A DNA stretch of 64,000 nucleotides from Amphirosellinia nigrospora (GCA_004123355.1 SCHM01000002.1:1798001-1862000), one strand, 5' to 3'. Shown: positions 1-11,542, counted from the first letter of the stretch. The notes: generated by a model from the sequence alone, not told the origin. Numbers and translations are program-made.

Positions 1-1005
1 CGGTGTTTTCTAGAAGTTCGAAACCTCGTTGCTCGGCGAACCATTTATTACGTTCCTCCGTAATCATGTCGAAAATATATAAAAAAACGGTCTCAATTTG
101 TTCGTATGCAAGTCCTGTCTCTCGGATCTGGAAAACTGTTATTAATACTTAAGGAGAGCAAGGTATATAATGATTTACCTCGTCCGTCATCATTCGGATT
201 AAATCCGTTAATTTAGAGACCAGCCTGGCAGGAACTCGTCCGCGCTGTTGCTGGCAATCGAGATCCCTTATAACATCGTTCAGTACACTAAGCATACTAA
301 GCTCCTTCCTAGGAAAGGGCTTTTCTTCGCTGCTAAGCAAAGCACGGCACTGTTCTGCTGCAGTTTGATCGTCCCAAGGATAGCATCCTCCCGGCGGTAG
401 CTTGAAACTTCGGCAAAATTCTGAATACGAGCCTAGAGTCCAGTCTGGGATATAGTTGCCAACTAAGAATATCCAGGGCCCGGCGTTGATATTGGGGCAT
501 AGTGCAAGGTGTTGGCGATACGCTAACCCGTTCTGGAACGCAGTATGACAAGTTTCGCAGTACGTGCGACACGTCAAGCCCCCCTTTTGAACTACTCCAG
601 TACATTTTTTGACATGAGCTTGATAGGCATCTTCCATGCGGAACGTAGCTGAATCGCACTTGTCGCATTTCTTTCCGCCTGGTAAACAATGACAATAGTG
701 GCGCAAGAAAGTTGTATCAGGGAAACCCTCGTCTCCGCATTTCGGGCACCTCAATAATCCGCTGTAGGGTCTCGCATAATCACAATGCTTGGATCAGTGT
801 TCCGTGGACATGTTGAGTGCTGCCTTGTTCCCTTTATCAAAATCCCGCACCCTCTAGCGCATAAATATTTCTTTTTTTTACAAAGTTCATGGCCAGAGCC
901 CTCGCACTTCTTGGCATGGTTTCTTTGTCCCCTTTGTAAACAGTAAGGGCACCGTTTATTACCCCTATATGTTTTAAAGTGAGGTTTCTGGCGTGTCGGG
1001 CCCAT
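1..1005 (-). CDS. C2H2-type zinc-finger protein, partial (runs off left edge)
   Basis: Read on the minus strand from ATG at 1005. The protein begins MGPTRQKPHFKT and carries a series of Cys/His pairs: CPYC...KKC, CARGC...HSTC, CPKCGDEGF...HYCHC, CDKC...HVKKC and CETCHTAF...HLALC, so about five zinc-binding modules in the first 160 residues. A non-finger region follows, with WTLGSYSEFC and a helical stretch SKLTDLIRMM. A 51-nt intron (178..128; GTAAAT donor, CCAG acceptor) leads into a further exon (127..1, reading IRETGLAYEQIETVF) that continues beyond the window. Near 755 the frame slips by one base beside a GG pair; both sides read well, so I take this as the consensus base-loss pattern seen elsewhere here. 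The function is unknown; nucleic-acid binding is inferred from the fingers. It could be part of a repetitive family, since a decayed repeat-like coding region lies beside it. Confidence 0.6.
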
Positions 1006-1877
1006 TTTGCGAAGATCAGAGTTGTACCGTTCGGGTCCAGTTGCAATAGTGGGCGGTTGAGGGTGACTTAAGCAAGAGGTTTTTTCTAATAAGGGCAGTG
1101 GGATTTTTTAACTCGCTTTATTTATACATAATCATCCTGTTATAGCTAAACGCACCCTCGCATAAAAGGGATAGCGATCGAAGCCTTTAGTCTGTATACG
1201 TAGCTATACTGTCTTGAATAATGTTTCGAGCCTTTAGTAGAGTCTCTGTATTAACCTCTACATAAATGCACCGCACCTATTTGCTCCAGATGCGCAAGGA
1301 CGTAGCTGGTAAGTTCTACCTAGGTATCTTGATAGACATCAGACAGCTTTCTCTGCCTTTTGTTTTATATTTTTCTTTATTCCGTGCTAATACTCGCCGC
1401 CGTAATAGAAGTTGGTTGTAACATAGGGGGCTGTTGCCTTACGTAAAGATTCTACCAGTGTCTGCTCCTTTGCCCACGGAGCCCTTTCCGCCTATAAGAG
1501 GCATCTATCTAAATTGATAGGATAATAGTTCTTCTAAAAGATCTCTCCTCCAACTAATACTATCTTATAATTATCCGATAAGCTAGCACTTACATAACTT
1601 CGATCTTTGCACATAATGGCTACTGGGTTCACTATAAGGGCTGCTATGTTTTATATCTTTACTGATGCTAAATTATTTTTAACAGTGTTTATCGTGCGGG
1701 GATCCCTGCAGGGGCCTGGATGTCGGGTTCTCACCACTAGACAACCCTCACCTCCGGGACTTGGCACACCCTAAAGCCCCGGTAACCTCTGCAATCCCAA
1801 TTATCGACGGAACAAAAATATACACCAGATTATCCTTGACAAAGAAGTCGCACATAATTTAGTACTAGGAAGTGACC
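1006..1877. other. Intergenic, no gene seen
   Basis: AT-rich sequence between the two divergent coding regions. It has stops in all frames and no recognisable RNA gene. It would hold the promoters of the zinc-finger gene (leftward) and of the decayed coding region (rightward), but no clear TATA element was picked out. Confidence 0.5.
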
Positions 1878-3966
1878 ATGGGTCGGCGGTCTTCCCGTGC
1901 CTTAAAAAGCTCTTCTTCCGGTCCGAAGTTAAAAGGTCAAGCTGGGTTCAATACAACATTGCGCGAGGCGTCAAGTTTGATTAGACAGATAACGCCCACT
2001 TGCTCGGTGCCAGCTTGTCTTGCGTAAAGCACCCACGTAGTATTGCAGCTTTCACAGTCAAGCTCTTCGGAACCGACGATGATAAGCTGCACGAGTATCA
2101 CTACTATATCAAGCCTAGAACGCTCCAAGCTTACTGCGTGGTTTTCCACCCAGAAACGCTGCTAGAACGAAAATAGAACGAGATCTTTCACCGATGCCGT
2201 ACTTATCGGAACAGGTTGCTCTGTAAAATCGGTCAAAAAATACCTGCAGCCACCGGCTATACATTTGGGCTTGCTAAGCAACACGCTATCGTTCAGCTCT
2301 TTCTCGATAACAAGCAGCGGTGTCTTGCTCAAGCCGTGGCCCATGTTGCTAAGGCATACTATGCTAGCCCTAAGCCTGGAACTACGAGTCATTGGGCCGT
2401 CGTTAAGTTCTTACTCAAAAGAAAGTAGTTACAAGGTTTACCTAAGCATAGTCCTCGAAACTGGCCCCTAGACAGGATCCTTCAGGAAAAGACCAGCTTG
2501 CATAACGACCTCGCGAGCAGGTTCCAAGACTACGACAACTTTTCCACCGAAGCCCTAGAAGTATTGACCTATAGGATGCATTGCTACAACTACCAGGACG
2601 TGATTCCAATTTATTACGAACTATAGATCTCCCGTCGTCGAGATATAGCCAACGAGTTCTCATTATATCCATATGCAAAAGTCATCCAGCTCACAATCGA
2701 AAGTGCCGAGTTAAGTCCGGCCCGGCTTCTAAACAGCTGTCGTGCTATAAAACGCGGACGAGCCACCGACGAAGAAAGTAAAACTGTCCAGATTATCTAC
2801 GACAAGTGCCATGAGATCCCTAGGCTACTGCCAAAACCTTCTAACCTCCTTACAGTGGCCAAATAGTTTTCAAAATATGAATACAAATCGAAAGACCCCC
2901 ACTGGGCATAGCTCTACAGCGGTCTAAGCACGCCTAGGACGAATTCGCAGCGGCAGCTAGAAGCGCAGCTAACGCAGCTAGCGCTAACAAGGGCCTTCGT
3001 GCCGTTACCTCGACCCAGTCGCCGGAACCTGACACCAGAAAAAAGCGCAGACTCGATAACGGCTTTCGTAAAGTCTCTTGCCGATGAGATCAGCCATTAG
3101 AAAGATGAAGAAGTCGATACAACAAAGAAAAAGGCATCTTGCCCTGCCCAACTCAACAAACACGTAGCCCTGGCTCGTCAAGAAGCCCAGGTACAGCTCT
3201 TATTCCTACACCTCGAGGGGCTTCGGAGGTCGAGGCGAAAAGCCAAGTTCGGATGTTTAAACTCTCGGTGGCTTAAGGTAAGGGACGCCCTTAACCTGGA
3301 CAAAAGCGTCTCTTCCCTCCGCTTTTTTTCTTTGCCGACATAGAAGCTTGCGGCAAAGGAACGCTACTCTCGGCCTCATTCCTTCGCTGCGATGCGCCCA
3401 GCGTAGACATCGACTGCCGCATTACCCAGGAGGAGCCATCCCGGACTTGTACTCTAAAACGGCTCGATTTCACGGTAGACCACGGGACGCCAATATCCCA
3501 AGCCTTCCTTGGACAGCCCTTTCATAACACGGCATTTATGCCGCGTCTTAGGTGGGCTGCCAAACAATATAACGCGCGAGAAGATATGCCCACTTGGGGT
3601 TTGAAAGAGGCCGATATAGCCGATAAGCTTCGAGAGATCAGGTTTGATAAAACATCTCGGACGAGCAATCTAATAATAACTTGGACTATCGGTACGGACC
3701 AAGGATAGGACCGCCGTATTTTGGCTGCACTTCCAGGAACCGAGGACATCCTTCCTAATGCTCTTAGCCCATGTAATCTTATGCCGCCTTTAGGGTGGTC
3801 GGCCATATTAGCTTTACAAGTTGCTTTCCGAGCTATAACATTATCCGAACAGGATAAAAAGCGACGAACGTATTACCAAAAGCTGGTCTTGAACCATCAC
3901 CTACCCTGGGTCGATAACGAGATGGCACGGATTTCGACAAAAGAACTCCTTAAATTTTACGAATAG
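1878..3966 (+). pseudogene. Decayed long coding region of an unrecognised, repeat-like fungal gene
   Basis: The plus strand carries a series of good protein-like segments: MGRRSSRALKSSSSG from 1878, a stretch with TGYTFGLAKQHAIVQLFL near 2250, LTPEKSADSITAFVKSLADE near 3050, and a well-preserved C-terminal third (about 3320-3966) with DIEACGKGTLLSASFL, FLGQPFHNTAFMPRLRW and MPPLGWSAILALQVAFRAIT. It ends at 3966 with KELLKFYE and a stop. The region is broken in several places (my estimate is five to eight). The C-terminal part resembles, from memory, a multicopy hypothetical protein family in fungi, but I cannot name it and see no transposase, reverse transcriptase or capsid motif. It could be a gene carried by a mobile element. 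No terminal repeats were found, so the ends given are those of the coding trace only. Confidence 0.45.
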
Positions 3967-5260
3967 CCTAGTCTACCTTGCCGTAGTTCTGTCAGGTATA
4001 TTTGCGCCAAAGTGAATAGAGAGACCTGTTTGCAACCAGGGACGTAGTTAGGGCTTAATAAAGTAATCAATTAATTCCTGAACCTCCCTGTCATAATACA
4101 GAACTGCACACTATACCACAACACTACAAAAAGTAGAACGTTGTTAAGTCGAGCACTTAACTGCTTACAGTTAACTATACGTATACTAGGCTCGTAATAT
4201 TCCCAAGTCTAAAGGGGTTACGGCCATATATATATACGAGGGTCTACTAGTAACCAACTACCCTAACAAATTCTAGGGCGGGTAATATTGTTTAAATACG
4301 AAACATAGCTAAACATTAAATATTATTTTAGGTTGTTTATATTTCTATTTCTCTATGTATAATAAATAATCGTTGGTACAAATTTATTTATTTATTCTTT
4401 TTATTTTTTTTTATTTTAAACTGCTTGTTAAACCTCCTTCAATTTAAAAAAGCGAGAGACTTACAAAATAAAATCTCTCCAAGTACTCTATTTTATGCCC
4501 GTCACTCATTAATACAGATATAAATACTTACCTACCTAAATATACTAATACTGCTATCGGGGATTTATACTTGCGTATAAATGTTATAATAGCTGCCCTG
4601 TCAACCACTATGCCTATAACCTTAAAAGGTTAGCCATATCCCAAAGTAGGATACCTAGGGCTCCGCACGTATATATACCACCTCCAACGGCGTACAACCC
4701 TATTATTATAACAATGAAATACTATTTTGCGTACTTGGTAAAGCTTTTATAAAAAGGGAACGTTTACATTTACATAGTCCTTCGAAGCTATAAATAATTA
4801 TTGCAATTACTGCCCTAGCGCACTTAAACCATATAAAACCTAGTGACACCCTTTTACTCCGGCCGCATTTTAAAAGGCCAAGGTAAATAAATTAAAAGAG
4901 AAAACAAAGAAAAAATAAAAAATAATAAAAAGGAAATACTTGAAAAGAAGTGCTAGTTATTAATACCCTCTATGTCACAAGAGGGACTGGCATCTAGGTC
5001 AAGTACAACAATAGTAGTAGGTAGCATACAGAACTAAAGCTTAAAGGAAGGAAAAGTCTACAGTAGAAGATGGGCGGGAGTAATATATATATATAGGCTA
5101 GTACTGCAGCCCAGTAGAACCTAATATTCAAAGAACAAGAAAGAAGAAGCGTAAAAAAACGTGCTTACTTTCGACCACCTTCGGCTACTTTATCTTTATG
5201 CTTCCTTTTCTAGAAGGGGAGGAAAAAAATAAAAAATCAACATAATTTCACTCACGCGAT
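3967..5260. other. AT-rich tract, no gene seen
   Basis: Very AT-rich DNA with many TATATA runs, short T and A tracts, and stops in every frame. It follows directly on the decayed coding region. Repeat-induced point mutation of an old repeat would give this composition, but that is inference. No terminal repeats or target-site duplications were recognised. Confidence 0.5.
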
Positions 5261-6626
5261 GCACAGCTACACAATTCCGTACCGCCCCCAACCTTCTCAA
5301 CGAAGGGTCTCGAAGGGTCATGGATTCCTTACGGCGGCGGCCCGCGCCAATGTCCCGGCCGGCACTTTGCGAAACGTCAGGTATTACTTACCACCGCCTT
5401 AATGGTAAGTTTATTCGATTGTGAGATATTGGGGAGTGGGAAAGACGTGGGGGAGGACTTCACGCTGAAAGGGTTTGGCGGTGGTGTGTCGCATCCAGCT
5501 GGCAAAGTGCCTATGAGAATTCGGCGAAGGACCAAGGGCGGCTTGTGATCAGTTGCCGTGACCCGAAGAACACGGGCACGCCCTATACCGCTACCCTGGC
5601 CGAGGGCAGGCATTATATGCAAGGCCACTACAGTTACAGCCAACATCAATCTTTTAACCTTTGGAATTATCTGGCAGTGACAGTGACAGAACACGCCCAG
5701 TTTTGGTACCACTTGCACACCTCCTCTATGAAGCGATAACGAGAGAACGAATAGAATGGTCTTCTCGTCCCCGATCAATATGCTGACTCGCATCACACTA
5801 TATGCTCGATGTCTCTCCATGGGAATCGGGCGTGCTCTGGCTGAGGTGAGAAAAGAGAACACTTGTCACATGCGCTGACCAAGTCTCACGAAGCCGCAGT
5901 GGGCTAGTTAAGCGTCTTGGCATCGGAAAATGCACCCCGGACCCAGATTGTCGGCACGCCGCGTGGGGGATCGTGGTGTCTGGATCTGACTTGTCCGCTA
6001 TCATAAGTACCCGGCCCGAAATCACAGTCGAGTCACTCGTCCTTGTTACTGGATGGTGCCTGGTCACATGATGAATGAGAGCTCGACATCGTCGCGCTAT
6101 TGCTGACAGGGTAGATAAGCAGTGCCTCATCTCGGCAGCTTTCGGTAGTTTGGGAGCTGTTCCATCGGAACACTTATGCTAGTAAGAAGCCACACAAAAA
6201 AGCCTTGGTGACTGACCCTCCGTCTTAGATGTCGATGTGGGATAGTGCGTCTGACCTGCATGTGAGGTGTACAAGTAGGTGCTCGTTCGGTCGGCGCTTC
6301 CTAAATCAGCCGCATTTCGCACTAGTCGCGAACCATACCGTCATATCCCGGCAGTAGTTCGCAGCCCAGTGTGTGCCCCTTGCTTTTTACATTTTTTGAA
6401 TACGCCATTGCCGCGAAGGCCGCCAAATAAATTAAGCCTTCACTATTTTCACCATCACGCTAAGGTAAAGTGGGATAGTGGAGAGGCTCTGGGACGTAGA
6501 TAAATGGCTCGCTGTTTCCATCTAAGTACGCGTGAACTATAGACATGGCATGATATTAGTCTGTTTGTTTTTGACGACGGTGTAAAATTTGTATGTTGAA
6601 ACTCATCGTCAAAGGACCAACTCTCG
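5261..6626. other. Intergenic, no supported gene
   Basis: The composition returns to moderate GC. Open frames of 110 to 160 codons exist on the minus strand (5377-5862 and 5798-6130), but their translations show no family features and no splice logic. A plus-strand stretch around 5420-5550 (KGFGGGVSHPAGKVP) reads like protein for about 40 residues only. The right end should hold the promoter of the SET-domain gene. Confidence 0.4.
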
Positions 6627-7427
6627 ATGGCAGTCATACGCGGCCCTAGTGAGAAGCAGATGCCCTCGACCGAGAGGGCGAGTGCCCTGCCCGCTTGGGT
6701 GAATCCGGACCTGGATCGGCTCATGGTGGTCAAGAAAGCCGAAGGCGACTTCCAGTCGTGGGCCGAATCACTTGTCGACCTACCAGCCGGCGCTCTCTTT
6801 GCGCGAATCACCGGCGTGACGGAGGTCTCGGTGCCCTCGTGGAGCTCAGTTCAGGTCAGACTCTCCCTCTCTTATTCAAGAGAATATTGACGTAAGAACT
6901 ATGACATCAGCTAATGCTAAACTTGAATTAACTAGGCCGGGCGAAACCTTCATCTGGAACTCAACTCCAACCTCGTTTACGTCAATCATAGCTGCGCCCC
7001 GACGCTCGAATGGGATATGGAACGGATGGAAGTGCGAGTCAGTAGAGACCGCGATCTCAAAAAGGGGGACTGTAAGTGGCAACCTGGACTGACATTTAAT
7101 TCATCTCTGTATTGCGTGAGAGCAAAAGCTCCGTTTTCCCATTGTTAAGACTCTTCAAATTTGTCAAATCGACACATGAAAACTTCCATTAATGATACAT
7201 CTACCCTTGATTTAAGATTTACCATATAGTGACTAACCATAACGACCGTAGTGCTCAGTTTTTTCTATCCAAGTACCGAGTTCAGCATGGCGCAGTCATT
7301 CGACTGCTGGTGCAAGGCTGGGGAGAGGTGTATCGGGAGAATCGAAGGCGCTGGTACGTTGGGTGCTGAGAGGCTGGGTGGTTACTGGATTAATGGGTAT
7401 ATAAAGGAGATGCTGGAAGGAGCATGA
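6627..7427 (+). CDS. Small SET-domain protein (three exons)
   Basis: Exons are 6627-6854, 6936-7071 and 7252-7427. Introns use GTCAGA/CTAG and GTAAGT/GTAG, with CTAAC-like branch sites, and the frame is kept throughout, giving about 179 residues. The SET fold is clear. The NHSCxP motif appears as NHSCAPTLEW in exon 2. The catalytic tyrosine region appears as LSFFYPSTEF at the start of exon 3. A post-SET-like cysteine cluster CWCKAGERC follows, and exon 2 ends RDLKKGD just before the Tyr motif. The protein is short for a histone methyltransferase and has no pre-SET or AWS domain. It belongs to the short stand-alone SET proteins common in fungi, whose substrates are mostly unknown. S-adenosylmethionine-dependent lysine methylation is inferred from the motifs. 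No frame correction is needed. The first in-frame ATG with coding character was chosen; a longer 5' end is possible. Confidence 0.8.
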
Positions 7428-8699
7428 ATAATGAAGAAATGGCTATCATACGTGATGTTGGTGATTGTAAGCTTTTCATATCTCTGTCTGGAGCTTTTTG
7501 AGTCTTTGATGGCATACTTTTATAATAGGTAATTGTCGAAATTAGATGAAGGAATCTATCTTTTACTCCTTTTAGTACTAATGCGTTTACCACCCTAATG
7601 ATTCCAATTTTCAACTGTATACCTTATACATCAATGATCCTATCGGCCTCTTCTCATCAACGCAAGCCTAGTCTCTGCATAAGTGATGTGGGGGTTGTAT
7701 GTCGTAATGATTATTTGAGGTGCGAGAGAGCGTGCCAAGTTTTGTTAGGGTTCGGTTCAACGAAATAAAAGACACGAATCAGTTCCAGGCATTGCCAAAC
7801 ATTCAAGAGCCGAGTCGAAACGACAATATGTACCTAATAAACAGATGGCGTGCTACGCAGGGAAATTTAGTCGGTGGTGGGTGCAACCAATGAGTAGCTG
7901 GTGTGGACTTCACCATGACAGAAACTCTTGAGATCTGGAAAGTTGGTACTGTAGAGGGGTTTTCTCATATCCTATAACTATTTAACTTCTTATCATGTAT
8001 TATGATGCTATATGTGAATAATGCGTTGTACTACCCGCTGTGATATCGGATTATTGGCTAGGAACTAGGTCTGCTTGGGGCCGGAATCTTTGTTACATCT
8101 TGGCGCAGCCGTTGGGACCAACAGTACCAAAGCCCTAGACACAGGTAGTATCTCTCGTGTTCTGTGTTCTCCTATCTCTAGCACTTAGGAAATACATTCA
8201 GAAGAACGATGAGAATGTCGCTATATTCTTACACTCTGCAAAGGCAGAAAAATGACAGCACAGTCTTATCAGTTAGTTCCACGATGTCGTATAACATCCA
8301 CTCCCATTCGTACTTGAGATCGTCAAAAATATAGAGCAAACTCCAAATGCCACCAGGAAAGCGATCTTCTGGTTTTTCGTGTTGGTAGCGGTTCTTGACG
8401 TAGTTATATCGCGGGGATCTTAGGGGCGCCAGCTACTACTTCCGATATATTTGGTACTCTCGGCCTACTGAATGCATTCTGGCCGTCTCATTTCTCTGGC
8501 GGGCGGTAAAAGATTATGTTTCTTAGAATCCAATGCATACCTAGATCTAGTTGGATGGCAATTGTTAGCCACAACGGTCGATGAGAATCCCCATCTCTAC
8601 CTAGGTACCTAGTATATATATGTTTCTGCTTTAGGCAATTGCCTTTTTAGTATTGGGGTACACTCGATTGGATGTGGGGTATATTTACTTAATACCGTA
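7428..8699. other. Intergenic, no gene seen
   Basis: Downstream of the SET-domain gene. Stops occur in all frames, with no repeat or RNA gene recognised. It becomes AT-rich toward the repeat locus at its right end. Confidence 0.5.
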
Positions 8700-8991
8700 C
8701 CAAGATAAGCTGGGTCTAGTAAACTATTGATCAACAGTTAACTTATCTTAATAGTTAATAAATAGTTTATTTAATTAAACGTTTAAAATTATTAGCGTTA
8801 ATATATTTAAATAGTTTATTAGGTTTTAATATTTAAAAATTTTAAACGTTTGAAATTTTTTTGACGTTTAAAAATTTTAAACGTTTAAAATCTTTCAACG
8901 GTTCATCAACAGTTGATCAACGCTTGATCAACGCTTATCAACGCCAACGCTTATCAACATCAACGCTTATCAACGCCAACGTTTGCAACCA

Positions 8992-9140
8992 CTAGCCTAC
9001 AGCCCCTACAGCCCCTACAGCCCCTACAGCCCCTACAGCCCCTACAGCCCACGTAGCCCACGTAGCCCAGCCCACGCAGCCAATACAGCCCACGCAGCCA
9101 ATACAGCCCGCGCAGCCAATACAGCCCACGCAGCCCACAC
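8992..9140. repeat. 9-bp and 18-bp GC-rich minisatellite
   Basis: About five copies of the 9-mer AGCCCCTAC (9001-9045) are followed by two AGCCCACGT units and then 18-bp units AGCCCACGCAGCCAATAC repeated three times with one base change. One frame spells Tyr-Ser-Pro repeats, but only because the period is nine; there is no gene context. Confidence 0.85.
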
Positions 9141-9321
9141 ACAGAAGTCACGATACCTTCGTTCGTGCCTTCGTACGGGCTATTTCAATTGAAATAACGC
9201 AACAGATTCCACATTTAGTAGAATAGTCAATTCAATAAGTGGCTAGAATTCAATACAGTTCGAATCCCACACTGCACCATAATTTTCAATTGCTGTAAAT
9301 TAATAAAAACAACCGTAATAT

Positions 9322-9413
9322 AATAGAACAGCCGTAGTACGTACAATAGAACAGCCGTAGTACGTACAATAGAACAGCCGTAGTACGTACAATAGAACAG
9401 CCGCAAGTACGTA
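9322..9413. repeat. 23-bp tandem repeat, four copies
   Basis: Four head-to-tail 23-bp copies begin at 9322, 9345, 9368 and 9391. Each starts AATAGAACAGCCG and ends with a GTACGTAC-type palindrome. The first three are essentially identical; the fourth has changes (CCGCAAGTACGTA). There are no spacers, so this is a minisatellite and not a CRISPR array. Confidence 0.9.
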
Positions 9414-9640
9414 TAGTGCTTGCGGCCCTTAATTTTTCAGTAGGCTATAGCGGTCTTCAACGTTTGAAATTTTCAACGTTTGATCAACGCTTGATCAACG
9501 CTTAAAATTTTTAACGTTTAAAATTAATTCAACGTTAACGATTTTAAACGTTTAAAATCTTCAATATTTACGCGCGTATTAACGTTTAATACTATTAAAC
9601 TGTTTATTTTCGCAAATCGTCGCTTAAGTATTTATTTTGG

Positions 9641-10230
9641 TTAACGCGTTAAAGATTTTCAACTATCAAATGACTGTCTATTTACAGTTTACTGGCCCCA
9701 CCAAGTCGTGGTACGGTACCAAGGCATATACTCACGGAAAGCGATCAGCAATCGCTCGGCTCAAAAGATTCGAGGCAAAAAGCCTCTCCCGTGTAAATCA
9801 ACGTGTCGACTGAATAGGTTTGTGTGTCTACGACGCTTCAACGGACGAGCCACGATGTACGACCATATCTCGGTTGTAATTGAGCTTTATGTCCATCTGG
9901 GAGATAAGCTTTAAATCGAGAAGTCCGAAGTCCGCCCCACCGCCATGTAAGTAGTATTGTAGATTTGTAACATAGACATTAGACAAAGACAAAGGACATG
10001 CTATCATAGTGATGTTAATGCTAGTAATCTAATTAATAGTATTACAATTCATGGCAGCTTCGGAAACAGATTTTTGAGTATAAATAGGACATGCCAACGA
10101 CCATGCTTTCCTATCATTTCCCCAGAGCATCAGGACTTTTATCTTCTATTGCAAGCTCACTACTCCTTACCTATCTATATCTATTCTGATTTACCTTTTC
10201 ATAACTTTAACAGACCAGATACTTTCCAAA
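9641..10230. other. Intergenic and promoter region of the aldo-keto reductase
   Basis: A 68-codon open frame at 9708-9914 has no family features. The right-hand 150 bases contain the TATA element described separately and a pyrimidine-rich leader before the ATG. Confidence 0.45.
10079..10087 (+). promoter_or_regulatory. TATA box of the aldo-keto reductase gene
   Basis: TATAAATAG lies 144 bases before the ATG at 10231, followed by a CT-rich leader. The spacing suits a fungal core promoter with a 5' leader of about 110 bases. Confidence 0.5.
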
Positions 10231-11542
10231 ATGGCCTTCCTACCTCCAGCTGCCCCCAAGAGTGTCCTTGGACGACACCGACTCCTCGCCCCATCGGCGT
10301 CCGTCCGTGTTAGCCCCCTCTGTCTAGGAGGCATGAGTATGATCGAAAACTATCTCCGTTTTCCCCCTTTGAAAATTAGCTAACTATAGCAAAGGTATTG
10401 GAAATGCATGGTCGTGGGGGATGGGGAGTGTACCAAGGAGTCGGCCTTTGAGCTTCTTGATACCTTCTACGACCTCGGTGGTAACTTCATTGACACCGCC
10501 AATACCTACCAGGCTGGCGAGAGCGAACTCTGGATAGGCGAATGGCTACAGAAAACCAACCGCCGCCCGGAAATGGTTATATCCACCAAGTATACCATGA
10601 GCCCCAAGTCCGACGTCCAACAGAGCAACTACGGGGTACTGGCGCGAAGTCGCTGCACATCTCAATCCACAACAGCCTGAAGGCCCTACAGACAGATTAC
10701 GTGGATATTGTAAGTTCATTGAGGGGATATGAGAACCTTGTCTGACTCCGTTATTCAGCTCTATGTCCACTCTTGGGACTACGCTACCGAGATTCCGGAG
10801 CTTATGCATTCCTTGAACGGCCTCATCAACCAAGGGAAGGTTCTGTACCTAGGCATAAGCGACTCGCCTGCCTGGGTAGTCGCCAAGGCAAACATGTACG
10901 CGCGTCAGAACGGGCTTCGTCCGTTTTCGATTTACCAAGGCCGCTACTCTGCCCAAGAACGTGACATGGAGCGCGAAGTCATTCCGATGTGTCAAGCAGA
11001 AGGCATGGCCTTCCAGCCTTTCGGCGTGATGGGTGGGGTTATTTCAAATCCCCGCGGAAGGAGGACACTGGTGCTCGAAATGTGCCCCAGTCTTTGTTGG
11101 TCGGCCGTGAGGAGCAGTTGTCCAAGGTCCTGGATGCCGTCGCCGCGCGCCGCGATGTACCCATCACGAGCATTGCTTTGGCATATGTTCTCCAAAAGGT
11201 GAGCTGAATCCTGAAGAGACAGTGAGCATCATTAGTTAATAGCTATTACAGTCTCCTCACGTATTCCCCGTCCTTGGAGGGCGCAAGGTAGAGCACCTGA
11301 AGGCCAATATCGAGGCCCTTAGCCTCGAGCTGTCCCCCGAGGATATCAAGGAAATCGAAGGCGGTTACGATTTTGATCTTGGCTTCCCTCATAACTTTAT
11401 GAGCACGACTGGGTCTATGATTCAAGGACCCCAGGACATCCATATCCTTGCTCTCATGGGTCACTTCGATTACGTAGCGCCAGCAAAGGCTATAAAGCCT
11501 CACCAGGGTGAGCTTACCGCGCCCTGGCAGGCTCCGGCTTAA
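10231..11542 (+). CDS. Aldo-keto reductase, aryl-alcohol dehydrogenase / norsolorinate reductase type
   Basis: Exons are 10231-10336, 10395-10709, 10759-11198 and 11252-11542. The protein begins MAFLPPAAPKSVLGRHR and reads LCLGGMSIGNAWSWGMG across the first intron. The AKR catalytic tetrad is visible: Asp and Tyr in FIDTANTYQ, Lys in VISTKYT, His in YVHSWDY. The cofactor region FPVLGGRKVEHL lies near the C-terminus. The length, close to 390 residues, fits the AAD-type AKRs that reduce aromatic aldehydes or act in polyketide pathways with NADPH; the substrate here is unknown. Three one-base frame slips occur, each at a GGGG run (10423-10426, 10633-10636, 11035-11038), and each is resolved by one further G. 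Reading resumes in full family register after each, so base loss in the consensus is more likely than decay. It lies 1 kb upstream of a short-chain dehydrogenase on the same strand. Confidence 0.85.

Larger units (their letters stand above)
8700..9640. repeat. Composite repeat locus: palindromic AT blocks flanking GC-rich tandem arrays
   Basis: Two AT-rich blocks (about 8700-8990 and 9455-9620) are full of the palindrome TTAAACGTTTAA and variants (AACGTTTGAAA). Both carry the same 25-bp direct repeat, built from TTGATCAACGC units, at 8913-8937 and 9480-9504. Between them lie two different tandem arrays: a 9/18-bp AGCCCCTAC/AGCCCACGC-type array (about 8992-9140) and a 23-bp array (9322-9413). 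The layout looks like one structured element, not chance low complexity. No coding capacity of an element, no terminal inverted repeat and no telomere repeat was found. Confidence 0.7.

Noticed and set aside
5377-5862. 161-codon minus-strand open frame
   Set aside because: No family features; overlaps another open frame, and codon use looks non-coding.
8983-9192. Open frame coding Tyr-Ser-Pro repeats resembling the RNA polymerase II tail
   Set aside because: It is a by-product of a 9-bp minisatellite; the reverse strand is open too, and there is no promoter, intron or conserved flank.
9322-9413. CRISPR-like array
   Set aside because: The 23-bp copies are directly adjacent with no spacers, in a eukaryotic genome.
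10231-11542. Calling the aldo-keto reductase a pseudogene
   Set aside because: All three breaks are one missing G in a GGGG run, all catalytic residues are intact, and the same fault occurs in housekeeping genes.
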